Below, piece after piece: positions 1 to 8,556 of a DNA stretch of 28,416 bases. The notes below the pieces were generated by a model, which was not told the origin of the DNA, made no database searches, and was given only the letters and a program-made list of their open reading frames with translations. The DNA comes from CAYXZQ01 sp964469935. Its GTDB lineage: Archaea; Nanobdellota; Nanobdellia; Woesearchaeales; DSVV01. How positions within the stretch are numbered: the first letter of the stretch is position 1; each line of letters starts with the position of its first letter. The position numbers and the translations under genes are program-made. Location of the stretch: positions 1 to 28,416 of the forward strand of contig CAYXZQ010000024.1 of assembly GCA_964469935.1 (NCBI GenBank), read 5' to 3'.

Positions 1-2852
1 TTCTTGAGATTGTAGATATAGCCTGGAAGGCACAGGCATGCCGTGGCATAATGTATGCTCTTGTAGGGGTCGTATATCCATTTCGACGAGTCGCCTGTCG
101 ACAGGAGCTCGGTCTTTTTCGCCGAATCTGCCCAGTAATCCTTATAGGAAGGGTTAGTGAGTGAACCTAACAAAGGCAGATCTCCGGATGAACCAGGCTC
201 GGCTTCTGGGATGATATCCCCGCCGAGGTCCACTTCATCATGAGAGATGGTATATGTTTCGCCACCCGTCCATCTCCAATTTCCAGTGCTGAAGGGTTTT
301 AGCATCATCTCGTTCTGTCCATCTCCCAGGATATTTTGATCATCTGAAAGTGTTGTCCACCCAGTGTCCTGGACAGTCTTTGGCGAGAGCGCTGCTCCGG
401 CAGCAGAGACGCCGACGCTCATGTACGTGCTCCAGTCGCAGAGCCTGCACGAGTAAAGCATGCAGCCGTATTTGACGCTCATGCCGATCGGGCTCGGTCC
501 TATCAGCCCGGTGGGCCATACGAAGCTTTCCACATAGAAATTATATTTTGTAATAGTGGCACATCCCTGGATCCAATGCGCCACTGCAGCCGCTTTGGTG
601 ATGGGATTGCCTGACCATGCACAGTCGACTGCCCACATTATCGACTTGATCGACTCCAGCAGTGAGTTGAGCTTGCCAAGGCTTTCTGCCATTGAGCAGA
701 GCATGCTCAGCCACATGTTCCACTGCTCCCATTTGTCTATGTCATCCTGCAGGCCCTTAATCTCTCCGTTCACGTCTGCTATCTTTCCCTTCATGCTCTC
801 GCTTATCTCGCCGAGCGGGTTGTTGTAGAGAGGTATCGTGATGTTGACCTTCTCTGTCTCGGGGGTGCTGTAGACCTTCCTGCCCTTCTTCATGACAAGG
901 TCCATAATGCAATCGATTGTGATTGACGAGGCGTTCTCGCCCACGGACTGCTTGTCAAGCCTCGACGAGAGCGTCGTTTCCTTTGATCCTATGTTGAGGA
1001 AGTGGTTCTGCGACGAACCCGTGCAGCTCACCGTGTTCCTGATTATCTGGGCATTGGTACGGAAATAGACAGGGATGTATACTGTCGTCGGGAGGAAGGA
1101 TAAAAGTCTCTTGTCTACCGCTGTTATGTCGCCCAGCTGCACGCTCACGAGGTTGGGAGGCGCTCCCGGAGCAGACTCGCATATCTCGACAGAATAATCT
1201 CTCTCGGCAGTGTTACCTGCCCTGTCCGTGACATTTATCCCTATGACATCCTTTGTATAGTCTGTATAGAGGCCGTATATCGAGACAGTGCAGTCGAATT
1301 TACCCGAGGAGTCTTCTATGCAGTCCCCTGCAACGGGATTCTCAAGTGTGGAGATCCCTCCTGCGTCGATTTGCATCGTGACATTGGTCTCGTCCTGGAC
1401 TGTGACATCCACTGTGAGCCCTTCGCCCGCCACTGCGCAATCTGAAGATAGAGACACATCCTTTATCACCGGCTTGTTATTGTCGAAGACCACGCTTAAC
1501 ATGCCTGAATCCTTCGAATTACCTGCATCGTCCTTTGCATGGACTGTCAGATATCCCTCGAAACCCTGGGTATTGGAAAGTGTTGTATGGAATTCGCAGA
1601 ACCAGTGGTTTCCCTTGAGATTGCAGGAATCGGCCCTGAGGCTTGACTGCCCTCCGAGAGCAGAGAGGTCCAGGGTGACGTCTTTCTTGTAATATCCCGA
1701 GCCTGACGCGTCAAGCTCGATGGTTAAGGTGTTGGTCCCGCTCTTGAGCATGAGGGGCTGGCTTGCCGTGACAGAATTCGATGAAACTCCTTCGATCTGC
1801 GGTTTCGAATTGTCTGATTTTAGCAAGATTTTCTTTGCATAGGTCACGTTGTTTCCGGAAGTGTCAGAGGCGCTGAAATAAAGGCTGAGGCTCCCGCTGG
1901 CCTTGTCGATCGTCACGTCCCATGTGCAGATGTACTCGTTCCCATCCTTTTTGCATCGGCCCTTGGCATCCCTGTATTTGCTGCCTGTAATCGAATTTAG
2001 CGCTGATAGGTCGGCTGATACTGAATCAGGATCCAGGTGGGGGTCAGAGACAGGGATAGACACTACAGCATCCAGGGGCAATGCCGGCACGTATGATATG
2101 TTCAGCCCGCCTGTGTCGGTCAGGCTGAAGAGCCCCCCGTCGAAATCAGGCTTTTCAGAATCAATTGGTGATGAGATGCATCTCTTTTCTGATTCAAGGC
2201 CCATGTTGTCGACTGCCTTCATGCAGATATTGGCTATGCCCGTGCCAACGCCGAGAATGGAGAGGGGGATTTCGCCGCTTCCTGAAACACCGCAGGAGCC
2301 TCCTTCGGGCATGAATGTCTTTATGACATTCGAGTCCTGCATCAGGACAATCTCCTTGATCCCTGAGCACATGCCTGTGCAGCCCTGGCAGGCGGTATCG
2401 GCTGCATGGTAAGAGAAACGCATGCTGCTGCCTGACTGGCTTCCCGTGAGGTTGTCGACCACTGGCTTTTCCCCGTCGACATAGAATTCGTTTTCTGCCT
2501 TGTCGACCTGCTGTCCTGTACTGTCATACTGGGTCACGGCAAAACTGTACCTGCCGCTGTTGAGATCCTGGATATCCGACGTGTACGTGCATGCGTATTG
2601 CCCTCCGTCCGCATGGCACTCGTCGAAAGGAAGGTTTGACGGGTAGCTGATCCTCAGATTGGCCTTGTCTGTCTGTGAATCGAGCATTGCAAGTATCTTG
2701 AAATAATCACCTGATTCTGCGACATACCCGTCGATGCCGTCCTTGTCCTCTACCCTGACAGAATTAATGGACCCGAGAACAAAGGCTGTATAGATCGGCA
2801 GCGTGACCACCAATGCTGTCATGAATATCGATAATATTTTCAGGCTTCCCAT
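1..2852 (-). CDS. Large Ig-like repeat surface protein (C-terminus beyond window)
   Basis: An open frame of 950 codons runs off the left edge, so the C-terminus is missing. Residues about 5-27 form one hydrophobic segment, a signal anchor or signal peptide. The next ~550 residues look like successive beta-sandwich (Ig-like or bacterial-Ig) modules, with phrases such as 'SDNSKPQIEG', 'DNNKPVIKDV' and 'DRAGNTAERD' at module borders. Four modules carry the same cysteine hairpin, Cys-x8-Cys three times and Cys-x9-Cys once (codons near 2582-2617, 1928-1960, 1595-1630, 1285-1320), probably disulfides outside the cell. After the modules come a short coiled coil (near 720-830) and a Cys- and Trp-rich region. 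The ATG at 2852 follows GGGAAGTG and lies about 50 bases after a TATA box. Role in surface structure or adhesion is inferred; no enzyme motif was seen. Confidence 0.72.
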   Translation of the reverse strand, partial: MGSLKILSIFMTALVVTLPIYTAFVLGSINSVRVEDKDGIDGYVAESGDYFKILAMLDSQTDKANLRISYPSNLPFDECHADGGQYACTYTSDIQDLNSGRYSFAVTQYDSTGQQVDKAENEFYVDGEKPVVDNLTGSQSGSSMRFSYHAADTACQGCTGMCSGIKEIVLMQDSNVIKTFMPEGGSCGVSGSGEIPLSILGVGTGIANICMKAVDNMGLESEKRCISSPIDSEKPDFDGGLFSLTDTGGLNISYVPALPLDAVVSIPVSDPHLDPDSVSADLSALNSITGSKYRDAKGRCKKDGNEYICTWDVTIDKASGSLSLYFSASDTSGNNVTYAKKILLKSDNSKPQIEGVSSNSVTASQPLMLKSGTNTLTIELDASGSGYYKKDVTLDLSALGGQSSLRADSCNLKGNHWFCEFHTTLSNTQGFEGYLTVHAKDDAGNSKDSGMLSVVFDNNKPVIKDVSLSSDCAVAGEGLTVDVTVQDETNVTMQIDAGGISTLENPVAGDCIEDSSGKFDCTVSIYGLYTDYTKDVIGINVTDRAGNTAERDYSVEICESAPGAPPNLVSVQLGDITAVDKRLLSFLPTTVYIPVYFRTNAQIIRNTVSCTGSSQNHFLNIGSKETTLSSRLDKQSVGENASSITIDCIMDLVMKKGRKVYSTPETEKVNITIPLYNNPLGEISESMKGKIADVNGEIKGLQDDIDKWEQWNMWLSMLCSMAESLGKLNSLLESIKSIMWAVDCAWSGNPITKAAAVAHWIQGCATITKYNFYVESFVWPTGLIGPSPIGMSVKYGCMLYSCRLCDWSTYMSVGVSAAGAALSPKTVQDTGWTTLSDDQNILGDGQNEMMLKPFSTGNWRWTGGETYTISHDEVDLGGDIIPEAEPGSSGDLPLLGSLTNPSYKDYWADSAKKTELLSTGDSSKWIYDPYKSIHYATACLCLPGYIYNLK

Positions 2853-2898
2853 CACTTCCCACTTTTTTTTAACTGTTCAGGATTCTGTGAAATACATG

Positions 2899-2908
2899 AT
2901 ATATAAAT
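2899..2908 (-). promoter_or_regulatory. TATA box for the surface protein gene
   Basis: Read on the minus strand this is ATTTATATAT, 47-56 bases before the ATG at 2852. Transcription would start near 2875 and leave a short leader carrying a GGGAAG-like ribosome site. It sits back to back with the TATA box of the radical SAM gene at 2938. Confidence 0.6.
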
Positions 2909-2937
2909 CTTCTTTTTTTCATGACCAATCAAAGAAC

Positions 2938-2947
2938 ATTTAAACCA
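2938..2947 (+). promoter_or_regulatory. TATA box for radical SAM gene
   Basis: The plus strand reads CATTTAAACC about 35 bases before the ATG at 2981. A start of transcription near 2966 would lie downstream of the longer alternative ATG at 2921, which favours 2981 as the real start. Confidence 0.5.
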
Positions 2948-2980
2948 CCAATCATTTCCAGTCGAGAAAAACTGGTGAAG

Positions 2981-4717
2981 ATGAAAAACAGGCAAAGCAA
3001 AACAACGGTCATCGGGATCATCCCGCAGTATCCGAAGCACTCGCAGCACAACATATATTCTGGCGTCCGCATGCCGCCTGTAGGCATCATATCTGTCCTT
3101 TCACAGGTTTCTCATATCAAGGGGATAAACGCCTATGCGATTGATGAGAACAACTATGCAGGACCAAGGGACTACACAGGCATGCCCGACCACCGGTTCA
3201 TCCAGGAAAACGAACCGGCAGGCCTGGCACTTTTCTATGGGGGGATGACCAACTCGGTCCCCAGGATGTTCGCCCTTGCCCAGCAGTACAGGGGTTTCGG
3301 GTCAGTGACAATCGCAGGCGGAAGCCACGTGGACGCCCTCCCTGAGGAAGCTCTCGGCTCAGGCATCGACATCGTTGTCCATGGGGAAGGAGAAAAGACC
3401 ATAAGGGAGCTCATGGAGGCACTCACGCCGGAAGCTGAAGGTTTCAGGCACAAGATAAGGAAGATAAAGGGGATAAGCTTCCTGGATGATGATGGTGCGC
3501 TCGTGTTCACCGGGAAGAGGAAGCCGATTTCCGACCTCCAGTCGCTGAGGGATCCTGACCTGACCCTCATCAAGTATCTCAGGAAGAGATGGAGCGCAGT
3601 GCCAATCAGCATGGGGAGGGGATGCAATTTCAACTGCGAATTCTGCGTCGTCAACAAGCAGTACGGCAGATACAAGATATGCGCGAGGGACAAGGTATTG
3701 AGGCAGATTGTAAGATATTGTGACATGGGCTACAAAGAATTTTTCATAACCGACGACAACTTCACCCAGGACAAGGAGAAGACCATGGACTTCTGCAGGA
3801 GGCTCGGCGAGTTCCTGAGGGAATTCGGCAAGAAAATAACCCTGATGGTGCAGGTCCGCTCAGAGGTCGCGGAGAGTCCCGAGCTTATCGAGGCTATGGT
3901 CTATGCAGGGGTCAACAGCCTGGCGATTGGCTTTGAGAGCCCGATAAACGAGGAATTGCTCTCCATGAGGAAGGGTGTGACTGTCGAGAAGCTCCTTGAG
4001 AGGTCGAGGAAGCTCTCCAAGCATTTCTACATCCATGGCATGTTCATGTTCGGATACCCTCAGTTCAAGGACAGCAGGTTTCGGTCAAAGCTGACGCTCA
4101 AGCAGAGGGCAAAGGCCTACATCAGGTTCTTCAGGAAAGCCAATATCGACACTGTGCAGGTATTCAATGCAGTGCCTCTTCCAGGGACCGAACTCCGCAG
4201 CAGGCTCGAGTCAGAAGGCAGGCTCCTCCCGCTTGAGATGGTCGGCTGGGACAAGTACGACGGCATGTTCCTCTGCTACGACCCGACGCCCGAGGGCCTC
4301 AACCCCTACGAGCTGCATAATATCCCCAGGATAATCATGAAGAGGAGATACCTCGGCATGTCGCTCCTGCACAGGCTGAACTACGGCAACTGGCTCAACT
4401 GGACATTCTACGCGACAGTCGGATTCCCGCTCCAGTTCTCCATATTCTATGCAAAAAGCTTTGTCAGGAACATCATCGAGGCCAGGAGGGTGAAGAGCCT
4501 CCGGCCGGGACTTGGCCTCATCCCGAGAAGGAACATCTTCCACGAGAGCCTCGTCAACTCCTGGGCAGGCATCAAGAGGAAATGGAGGAACCTGACCATA
4601 AAGACATACGCGGGAAGAATAGTGACGAGATGGTACAGGGAAAGCAGGAAGAGCGGCTATGTGTCAAACCTCAGGAAGGCCCTCTCAAGGACAAGGGCAC
4701 GCTCACCTGACCTTTGA
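2981..4717 (+). CDS. Radical SAM protein, cobalamin-binding-type architecture
   Basis: This 578-residue protein has the radical SAM cluster motif Cys-x3-Cys-x2-Cys at residues 215, 219 and 222 (phrase GRGCNFNCEFCVV), which in this superfamily binds a 4Fe-4S cluster and S-adenosylmethionine. The ~190 residues before it have the layout of a B12-binding Rossmann domain (phrase TIAGGSHVDALPEEAL), but I see no Asp-x-His-x2-Gly cobalamin ligand, so B12 may bind base-off without a protein ligand or not at all. 'GEGEKTIRELME' is typical of B12-radical SAM N-domains. The last ~100 residues are basic and aromatic-rich. I chose ATG 2981 because GGTGA lies 4 bases ahead and the TATA box fits; ATG 2921 would add 20 residues. 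The 3' end overlaps convergent metG by 15 bases. Substrate unknown; methylation or lipid/cofactor modification are typical of the family. Confidence 0.82.
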   Translation: MKNRQSKTTVIGIIPQYPKHSQHNIYSGVRMPPVGIISVLSQVSHIKGINAYAIDENNYAGPRDYTGMPDHRFIQENEPAGLALFYGGMTNSVPRMFALAQQYRGFGSVTIAGGSHVDALPEEALGSGIDIVVHGEGEKTIRELMEALTPEAEGFRHKIRKIKGISFLDDDGALVFTGKRKPISDLQSLRDPDLTLIKYLRKRWSAVPISMGRGCNFNCEFCVVNKQYGRYKICARDKVLRQIVRYCDMGYKEFFITDDNFTQDKEKTMDFCRRLGEFLREFGKKITLMVQVRSEVAESPELIEAMVYAGVNSLAIGFESPINEELLSMRKGVTVEKLLERSRKLSKHFYIHGMFMFGYPQFKDSRFRSKLTLKQRAKAYIRFFRKANIDTVQVFNAVPLPGTELRSRLESEGRLLPLEMVGWDKYDGMFLCYDPTPEGLNPYELHNIPRIIMKRRYLGMSLLHRLNYGNWLNWTFYATVGFPLQFSIFYAKSFVRNIIEARRVKSLRPGLGLIPRRNIFHESLVNSWAGIKRKWRNLTIKTYAGRIVTRWYRESRKSGYVSNLRKALSRTRARSPDL

Positions 4718-6763
4718 GCCGTCAGGCATGTCTATCTTGATATTCTGTTTTCCCGCAGCGATTTCAGAATTTCCGAAGAGCAGTTTTTTGTCCCTGACAT
4801 TAAGCTTGTTGAGCTTTCCGAACTGGTCGAACGTTATCTGCCCCCTGTTTACATCGAATCCCGCTGGCATGACCTGCTCTCCAGGAGCGCTGTTCCCTGC
4901 TTCTATCACTTTCACCACACCGTCCTTCTCTGCAGCAAGGAGCATGCCCTGGCTTTTCTCGCCCCTCAGTTTCGCAGGCTTGAGGTTGCAGAGCACGATT
5001 ATCTTCTTGCCGACCAGCTCCTCAGGTGCGTAATATTCCTTCAGCCCCGCTACAAGCTGGCGTGTTTCGTCACCCAGGCGAGCATCGAGGATTATGAGCT
5101 TGTCTGCATCGGGGTGGGGCCTGGCTTCAGTGATCTCAGCGACCCTTAAATCGAAAGGGAAGGCCTCTTTCTCCTTTCTCTCTATCTTGCTTACCAAGAT
5201 TTTTGCTTCTCCCACCCTGTGATCTTTCAGGGAAAATCCAAGATCGTCCCAGCTCTTCTCCTTCATGTTAAGCTGCTCCTGCAGGCTCCTTGAGAACTTC
5301 GGTAGCACAGGGCTCATGAGGATCGAGAGAATCCTGGCTATGTTTATGCACAGTCCCATGACCTCCCTTGCTTTTTCCTTATCCTCTTTTATTAGCTTCC
5401 ATGGGGCCATGTCCTGCATGTACTTGTTGCCCATTGTGCTGATTGACATTATCTCAGACACAGCTTCCCTAAAATTCAGGGATTCATAAGATTTCTCGAT
5501 CTTCCTGATCTTTTTTTCAACCTCTTCAATGAGCTTCGTGTTGTCTTCAAAGGCTTTAATCCTGGAATCGAGATTTCTGTTGGTGAATGATATCGCCCTG
5601 TAGCAGAAATTCCCTATGTTTGCCACGAGCTCGTTGTTAACCCTGCCTGCAAGGTCGTCGAAATTCAGGTCTATGTCAGAGAGCTTTTTCCCGAGCATCC
5701 CGGCGTAAAAATACCTCAGGCTCTCGGCATCGTGGTCCCTGAGAAAATCCTCGGCAGTGATGAACGTCCCCCTGCTCTTGCTCATCTTCTCCCCGTCAAC
5801 AGTCAAAAACCCGTGGACAGCGATGTTCTTCGGAAGCTCCATGCCGCATGCCATGAGCACTGCAGGCCAGAACAGGAAATGGAAATAAATGATGTCCTTG
5901 CCGATGAAATGTATCACGTCTGAATCGTTCCAGTAGTCCTCTGCACGCTGGTTCTTTTTCTTGAGGAGATTCTCGGCAGAGGCGAGATAGCCTATGGGCG
6001 CATCCCACCAGACATAGTAGTACAGGTTCTTCTCACCAGGGATGGGAAAGCCGAAATAGGGCCCGTCCCTTGATATGTCCCAGTCGGAAAGCCCCTCCTT
6101 TATCCACTGCCTCACAGAGTTCACTATCTCCTTCTGCAGTGTCCTGTTCTTCGTGAGCCACGAATCGAGCTTTTCTGAGAATGCGCTCAGCCTGAAGAAA
6201 TAATGCTCGGATTTCTTCTTGACAGGGCTGCCTCCGCATATGGTGCATCTCGGGTTTTTCAGCTCAGTCGTCTTGTACGTTGTGCCGCAGACCTCGCAGA
6301 CATCGCCGTACTGGTCCTTGGCGCCGCATTTCGGGCACTCGCCCTTTACATACCTGTCAGGGAGGAACCTCTTGCAGGAATTGCACCACAGCTGCGTGAC
6401 CTCTTTCTTGAATATGAACCCCTTCTTGTTCGCACGCTCGAAGAACAGGTCTGAGTAGGCCCTGTTCTCGTCGCTATGGGTGGTATAGTAGTTGTCGAAG
6501 CTTATTTTGAATGAGTCGAAATCCCTCTTGTGCTCAATGTAGAATTTCTTTATAAGCTGCTCAGGGGTCATGTTGAGCTTCTCTGCGTTTATCTGAATAG
6601 GCGCCCCGTGAGTGTCGTCTGCGCAGCAGAAAAGGACGTCCCTGCCCCGAAGCCTCAGGTATCTCACGTATATGTCTGTCTGGATGTATTCTATGAGGTG
6701 GCCGACGTGCAGCGGGCCGTTGGCATAGAGAAGGGCGGATGTCACGAGTATTTTCTTTGTCAT
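4703..6763 (-). CDS. metG: Methionyl-tRNA synthetase with C-terminal tRNA-binding domain
   Basis: This enzyme charges tRNA-Met with methionine in the cytoplasm. The 686-residue protein has the class I signatures HVGH at residues 19-22 and KMSKS at 326-330. The connective domain carries four Cys-x2-Cys knuckles (127/130, 143/146, 156/159, 173/176), the two-zinc type. An alpha-helical anticodon-binding region follows, and from about residue 575 an EMAPII/Trbp111-like OB-fold ('DLRVAEITEARPHPDADKL') that adds tRNA affinity and often dimerises. Length is normal for a one-piece archaeal MetRS with the fused domain. The ATG lies 22-30 bases after a minus-strand TATA box, so the mRNA is probably leaderless. 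It is convergent with the radical SAM gene and divergent from the small gene at 6853. Confidence 0.97.
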   Translation of the reverse strand: MTKKILVTSALLYANGPLHVGHLIEYIQTDIYVRYLRLRGRDVLFCCADDTHGAPIQINAEKLNMTPEQLIKKFYIEHKRDFDSFKISFDNYYTTHSDENRAYSDLFFERANKKGFIFKKEVTQLWCNSCKRFLPDRYVKGECPKCGAKDQYGDVCEVCGTTYKTTELKNPRCTICGGSPVKKKSEHYFFRLSAFSEKLDSWLTKNRTLQKEIVNSVRQWIKEGLSDWDISRDGPYFGFPIPGEKNLYYYVWWDAPIGYLASAENLLKKKNQRAEDYWNDSDVIHFIGKDIIYFHFLFWPAVLMACGMELPKNIAVHGFLTVDGEKMSKSRGTFITAEDFLRDHDAESLRYFYAGMLGKKLSDIDLNFDDLAGRVNNELVANIGNFCYRAISFTNRNLDSRIKAFEDNTKLIEEVEKKIRKIEKSYESLNFREAVSEIMSISTMGNKYMQDMAPWKLIKEDKEKAREVMGLCINIARILSILMSPVLPKFSRSLQEQLNMKEKSWDDLGFSLKDHRVGEAKILVSKIERKEKEAFPFDLRVAEITEARPHPDADKLIILDARLGDETRQLVAGLKEYYAPEELVGKKIIVLCNLKPAKLRGEKSQGMLLAAEKDGVVKVIEAGNSAPGEQVMPAGFDVNRGQITFDQFGKLNKLNVRDKKLLFGNSEIAAGKQNIKIDMPDGSKVR

Positions 6764-6782
6764 ATTCCATTGTTAATTTCCT

Positions 6783-6830
6783 TGATTTTAAATAGATTCC
6801 GATTGCCGGAATCATAACGTTTTTAAAATA
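6783..6830. promoter_or_regulatory. Divergent promoters of metG and the 6853 gene with a central inverted repeat
   Basis: Two TATA boxes face away from each other: ATTTAAAAT on the minus strand (6785-6793) for metG and TTTTTAAAATA on the plus strand (6820-6830) for the 6853 gene. Between them lies a perfect 7-base inverted repeat, GATTCCG (6795-6801) and CGGAATC (6807-6813), with spacer ATTGC. Its place between the two core promoters would suit an operator acting on both genes; that role is inferred. Confidence 0.55.
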
Positions 6831-6852
6831 GTCACCATTCCCTGATGGCAAA

Positions 6853-7200
6853 ATGCTGATTGGACTGCTAAAAGACTCGGTAAAGTATGAAGAAAGGTAC
6901 AGGGACAAGCTGATAGACCTGGCGAAAAGCATGGGCGGCTGGTACACTGAAGAAAAGATGAAACAGCAATTGATCGGCATCGGCATCCCTGTCGATACTT
7001 TCAGGGAAAAGCTCCTTGCCCAGTGGCTGTTTGAGAAGCTCGACAAAGGTATCAGCTATGATTTCATGCTTGATCCGAGGGATGCTTCTATTGAGGGATT
7101 CATGAGGGAGACTGTCACGATAAGAATGGAAAAGACAGGGACATCATTCGGAAAGATGTATTACAGATTGAATTACAAAAGTCATCTCTTAGGTTATTGA
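6853..7200 (+). CDS. Hypothetical protein, 115 aa
   Basis: I do not recognise this protein. It is a mixed-charge soluble protein with no signal peptide or membrane segment; the first ~70 residues look helical and end in a helix-turn-helix-like stretch ('GIPVDTFREKLLAQWLFEKL'), followed by a probable beta-rich tail. There are no Cys pairs. The ATG at 6853 lies 23-33 bases after a good TATA box, so the message is likely leaderless; an ATG at 6845 hits a stop at once. It runs divergently from metG and ends 6 bases before the convergent zinc-ribbon gene. Confidence 0.7.
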   Translation: MLIGLLKDSVKYEERYRDKLIDLAKSMGGWYTEEKMKQQLIGIGIPVDTFREKLLAQWLFEKLDKGISYDFMLDPRDASIEGFMRETVTIRMEKTGTSFGKMYYRLNYKSHLLGY

Positions 7201-7206
7201 AAATCC

Positions 7207-7599
7207 CTATTTCTTCCCCTTCTTCATCTTCTTTGTTATAGCTATCTTCTTCCCGCAGGTCTCGCAGGCAAAGACATAGGAAGGCACGCCGTTGAAGCTC
7301 TTCCTCTTGTATTCTGTCGTGGTCTCGCCCGACTCCCCGCATTGCGGGCAGGTGTACTTGACATCGACAGTAAGGCTCTCCTCGTGCTCTTTCTTCTCCT
7401 CAGAATGCCCGCACTCTGGGCAGACATATTCCTTTGCCCTTATCTTGACCTTGCCGCCCTCGACAGGTTTTCCCATCTTGGCCTTCCCGCACTCAGGGCA
7501 GTCTTTCTTGTAGACCCAGGCCATCACTTTTCCATTGCCCTCAAGGGTCCTGTTCGTGAAGTATATCACTTCTTCCATTGACTGTGGAACTCTCACCAT
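7207..7599 (-). CDS. Small multi-zinc-ribbon protein
   Basis: The 130-residue protein holds four Cys-x2-Cys knuckles (CPECGK, CPECGH, CPQCGE, CETCGK), which pair naturally into two zinc ribbons, the second resembling a TFIIS or rubredoxin-like C4 finger. It ends in a Lys/Gly-rich tail. Such proteins usually bind nucleic acid or join transcription or translation complexes; the exact role is unknown. It lies directly downstream of the aminotransferase-like gene: the Shine-Dalgarno GAGGTGA overlaps that gene's stop codon, and the gap is 7 bases, so the two are co-transcribed and translationally coupled. Confidence 0.8.
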   Translation of the reverse strand: MVRVPQSMEEVIYFTNRTLEGNGKVMAWVYKKDCPECGKAKMGKPVEGGKVKIRAKEYVCPECGHSEEKKEHEESLTVDVKYTCPQCGESGETTTEYKRKSFNGVPSYVFACETCGKKIAITKKMKKGKK

Positions 7600-7606
7600 A
7601 AATCAC

Positions 7607-8434
7607 TCACCTCATCCGCTTGACTTCAATCGATATCGCATCCCTCATGACGCGTATGTATCTTGGGCACTGCGTGTATTGATATTTATTTTTTTCGCAG
7701 TACGCGATTATCTCCTGCTTCACTTTTTCAGTATCGTACATGACTATGACATTTATTCCCTTCCTGTCCCTGTGGGCGATTTCGAATCCTTTCAGCTCAT
7801 CCTTGATCTTCCCTGATTCCCTGAAAAGGCGGTCCATCTTCTGCCCGACTCCCTTCAGCTCATTGTAGAGCGGCTCAAGATATTCATCGTCAAAAGCAGT
7901 GGTGTTGAATATCTCCCCTGCAAGCTCGTGGTTCCTATCCTCCTTTATCGAGACAAAACCCCCGTAGCCGACGTCGACGGGCTTTGCATGGCCGAAGCTC
8001 CCCACCATGACATCAGCGTAATTTCCGTCACACATCTTCGGGTATCCAAGCGAGCCGGAGACATCAAGGATGACTGCGCACCTGCCCCTGCAGGCGTCGT
8101 ATATGCCCTTCATGTCCTGCTCGGCAAAATACCCGGCAGGGTTCTGGTACAGGACGCAGTTGACGTCGTGGGTGTCCAGGGCTTTTTTCAGCTCTCCAGG
8201 ATCGATTACGCCCAGGTCGGTCTTGAGCTCAATGATTTTCATCTCCAGCATCTTGGGGTATTTCCTGTATGACAGCCACCCGCCCTGGTCAGGGATAAGC
8301 ACTGTCTTTTTTTTGAGCCTCAGCTTCCTTGCGACGTACAGGGCTGCAAAGATTGCAGTGTTGCCCCTTGACGTTAGCTCTATGGCTGCATGCCCTGTGT
8401 AGGCTGATAGCAGATGCTTGACCTTGTTTTCCAT
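7607..8434 (-). CDS. DegT/DnrJ/EryC1-like PLP-dependent protein
   Basis: The 275-residue protein resembles the fold-type I sugar aminotransferase (DegT/ArnB) group. 'AAIELTSRGNTAIFAAL' matches the phosphate-binding SGT region, 'DVSGSLG' the Asp that contacts the pyridine nitrogen, and 'GSFGHAKP' followed by 'GYGGFVS' the segment with the Schiff-base Lys. It is about 100 residues shorter than typical DegT enzymes, lacking part of both ends, so the substrate may not be a nucleotide sugar. First gene of an operon with the zinc-ribbon gene, which is an unusual partner for a sugar enzyme. A minus-strand TATA box at 8459-8467 lies 25-33 bases upstream (leaderless). Family call is firm, substrate unknown. 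Confidence 0.8.
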   Translation of the reverse strand: MENKVKHLLSAYTGHAAIELTSRGNTAIFAALYVARKLRLKKKTVLIPDQGGWLSYRKYPKMLEMKIIELKTDLGVIDPGELKKALDTHDVNCVLYQNPAGYFAEQDMKGIYDACRGRCAVILDVSGSLGYPKMCDGNYADVMVGSFGHAKPVDVGYGGFVSIKEDRNHELAGEIFNTTAFDDEYLEPLYNELKGVGQKMDRLFRESGKIKDELKGFEIAHRDRKGINVIVMYDTEKVKQEIIAYCEKNKYQYTQCPRYIRVMRDAISIEVKRMR

Positions 8435-8458
8435 GAACGATATGCGAATGCCTGGATG

Positions 8459-8467
8459 TATATAAAT
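8459..8467 (-). promoter_or_regulatory. TATA box for the DegT-like operon
   Basis: The minus strand reads ATTTATATA, 25-33 bases before the ATG at 8434, the spacing expected for a leaderless archaeal mRNA. Confidence 0.6.
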
Positions 8468-8506
8468 CTTCGGAAGGTGACTTCATTTTGCCCTAATCCC
8501 GTCAAA

Positions 8507-8516
8507 ATATTTAAAT
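8507..8516 (+). promoter_or_regulatory. TATA box for the 8557-10708 gene run
   Basis: The plus strand reads ATATTTAAAT, about 45 bases before the ATG at 8557. Transcription from near 8538 would give a short leader containing the GAGGT ribosome site at 8546-8550. Confidence 0.55.
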
Positions 8517-8556
8517 AATATTGAATAAATCATTGTTTGACGTTCGAGGTATTGAA

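Noticed and set aside
1288..2412. Two plus-strand frames (1288-1692 and 1903-2412) inside the surface protein gene
   Set aside because: Ser/Pro-rich antisense shadows without ribosome sites; the minus-strand protein has continuous modular structure over the same DNA.
2921..2980. 20-residue N-terminal extension of the radical SAM protein
   Set aside because: It overlaps the TATA box and lies upstream of the likely transcription start; ATG 2981 has a good ribosome site.
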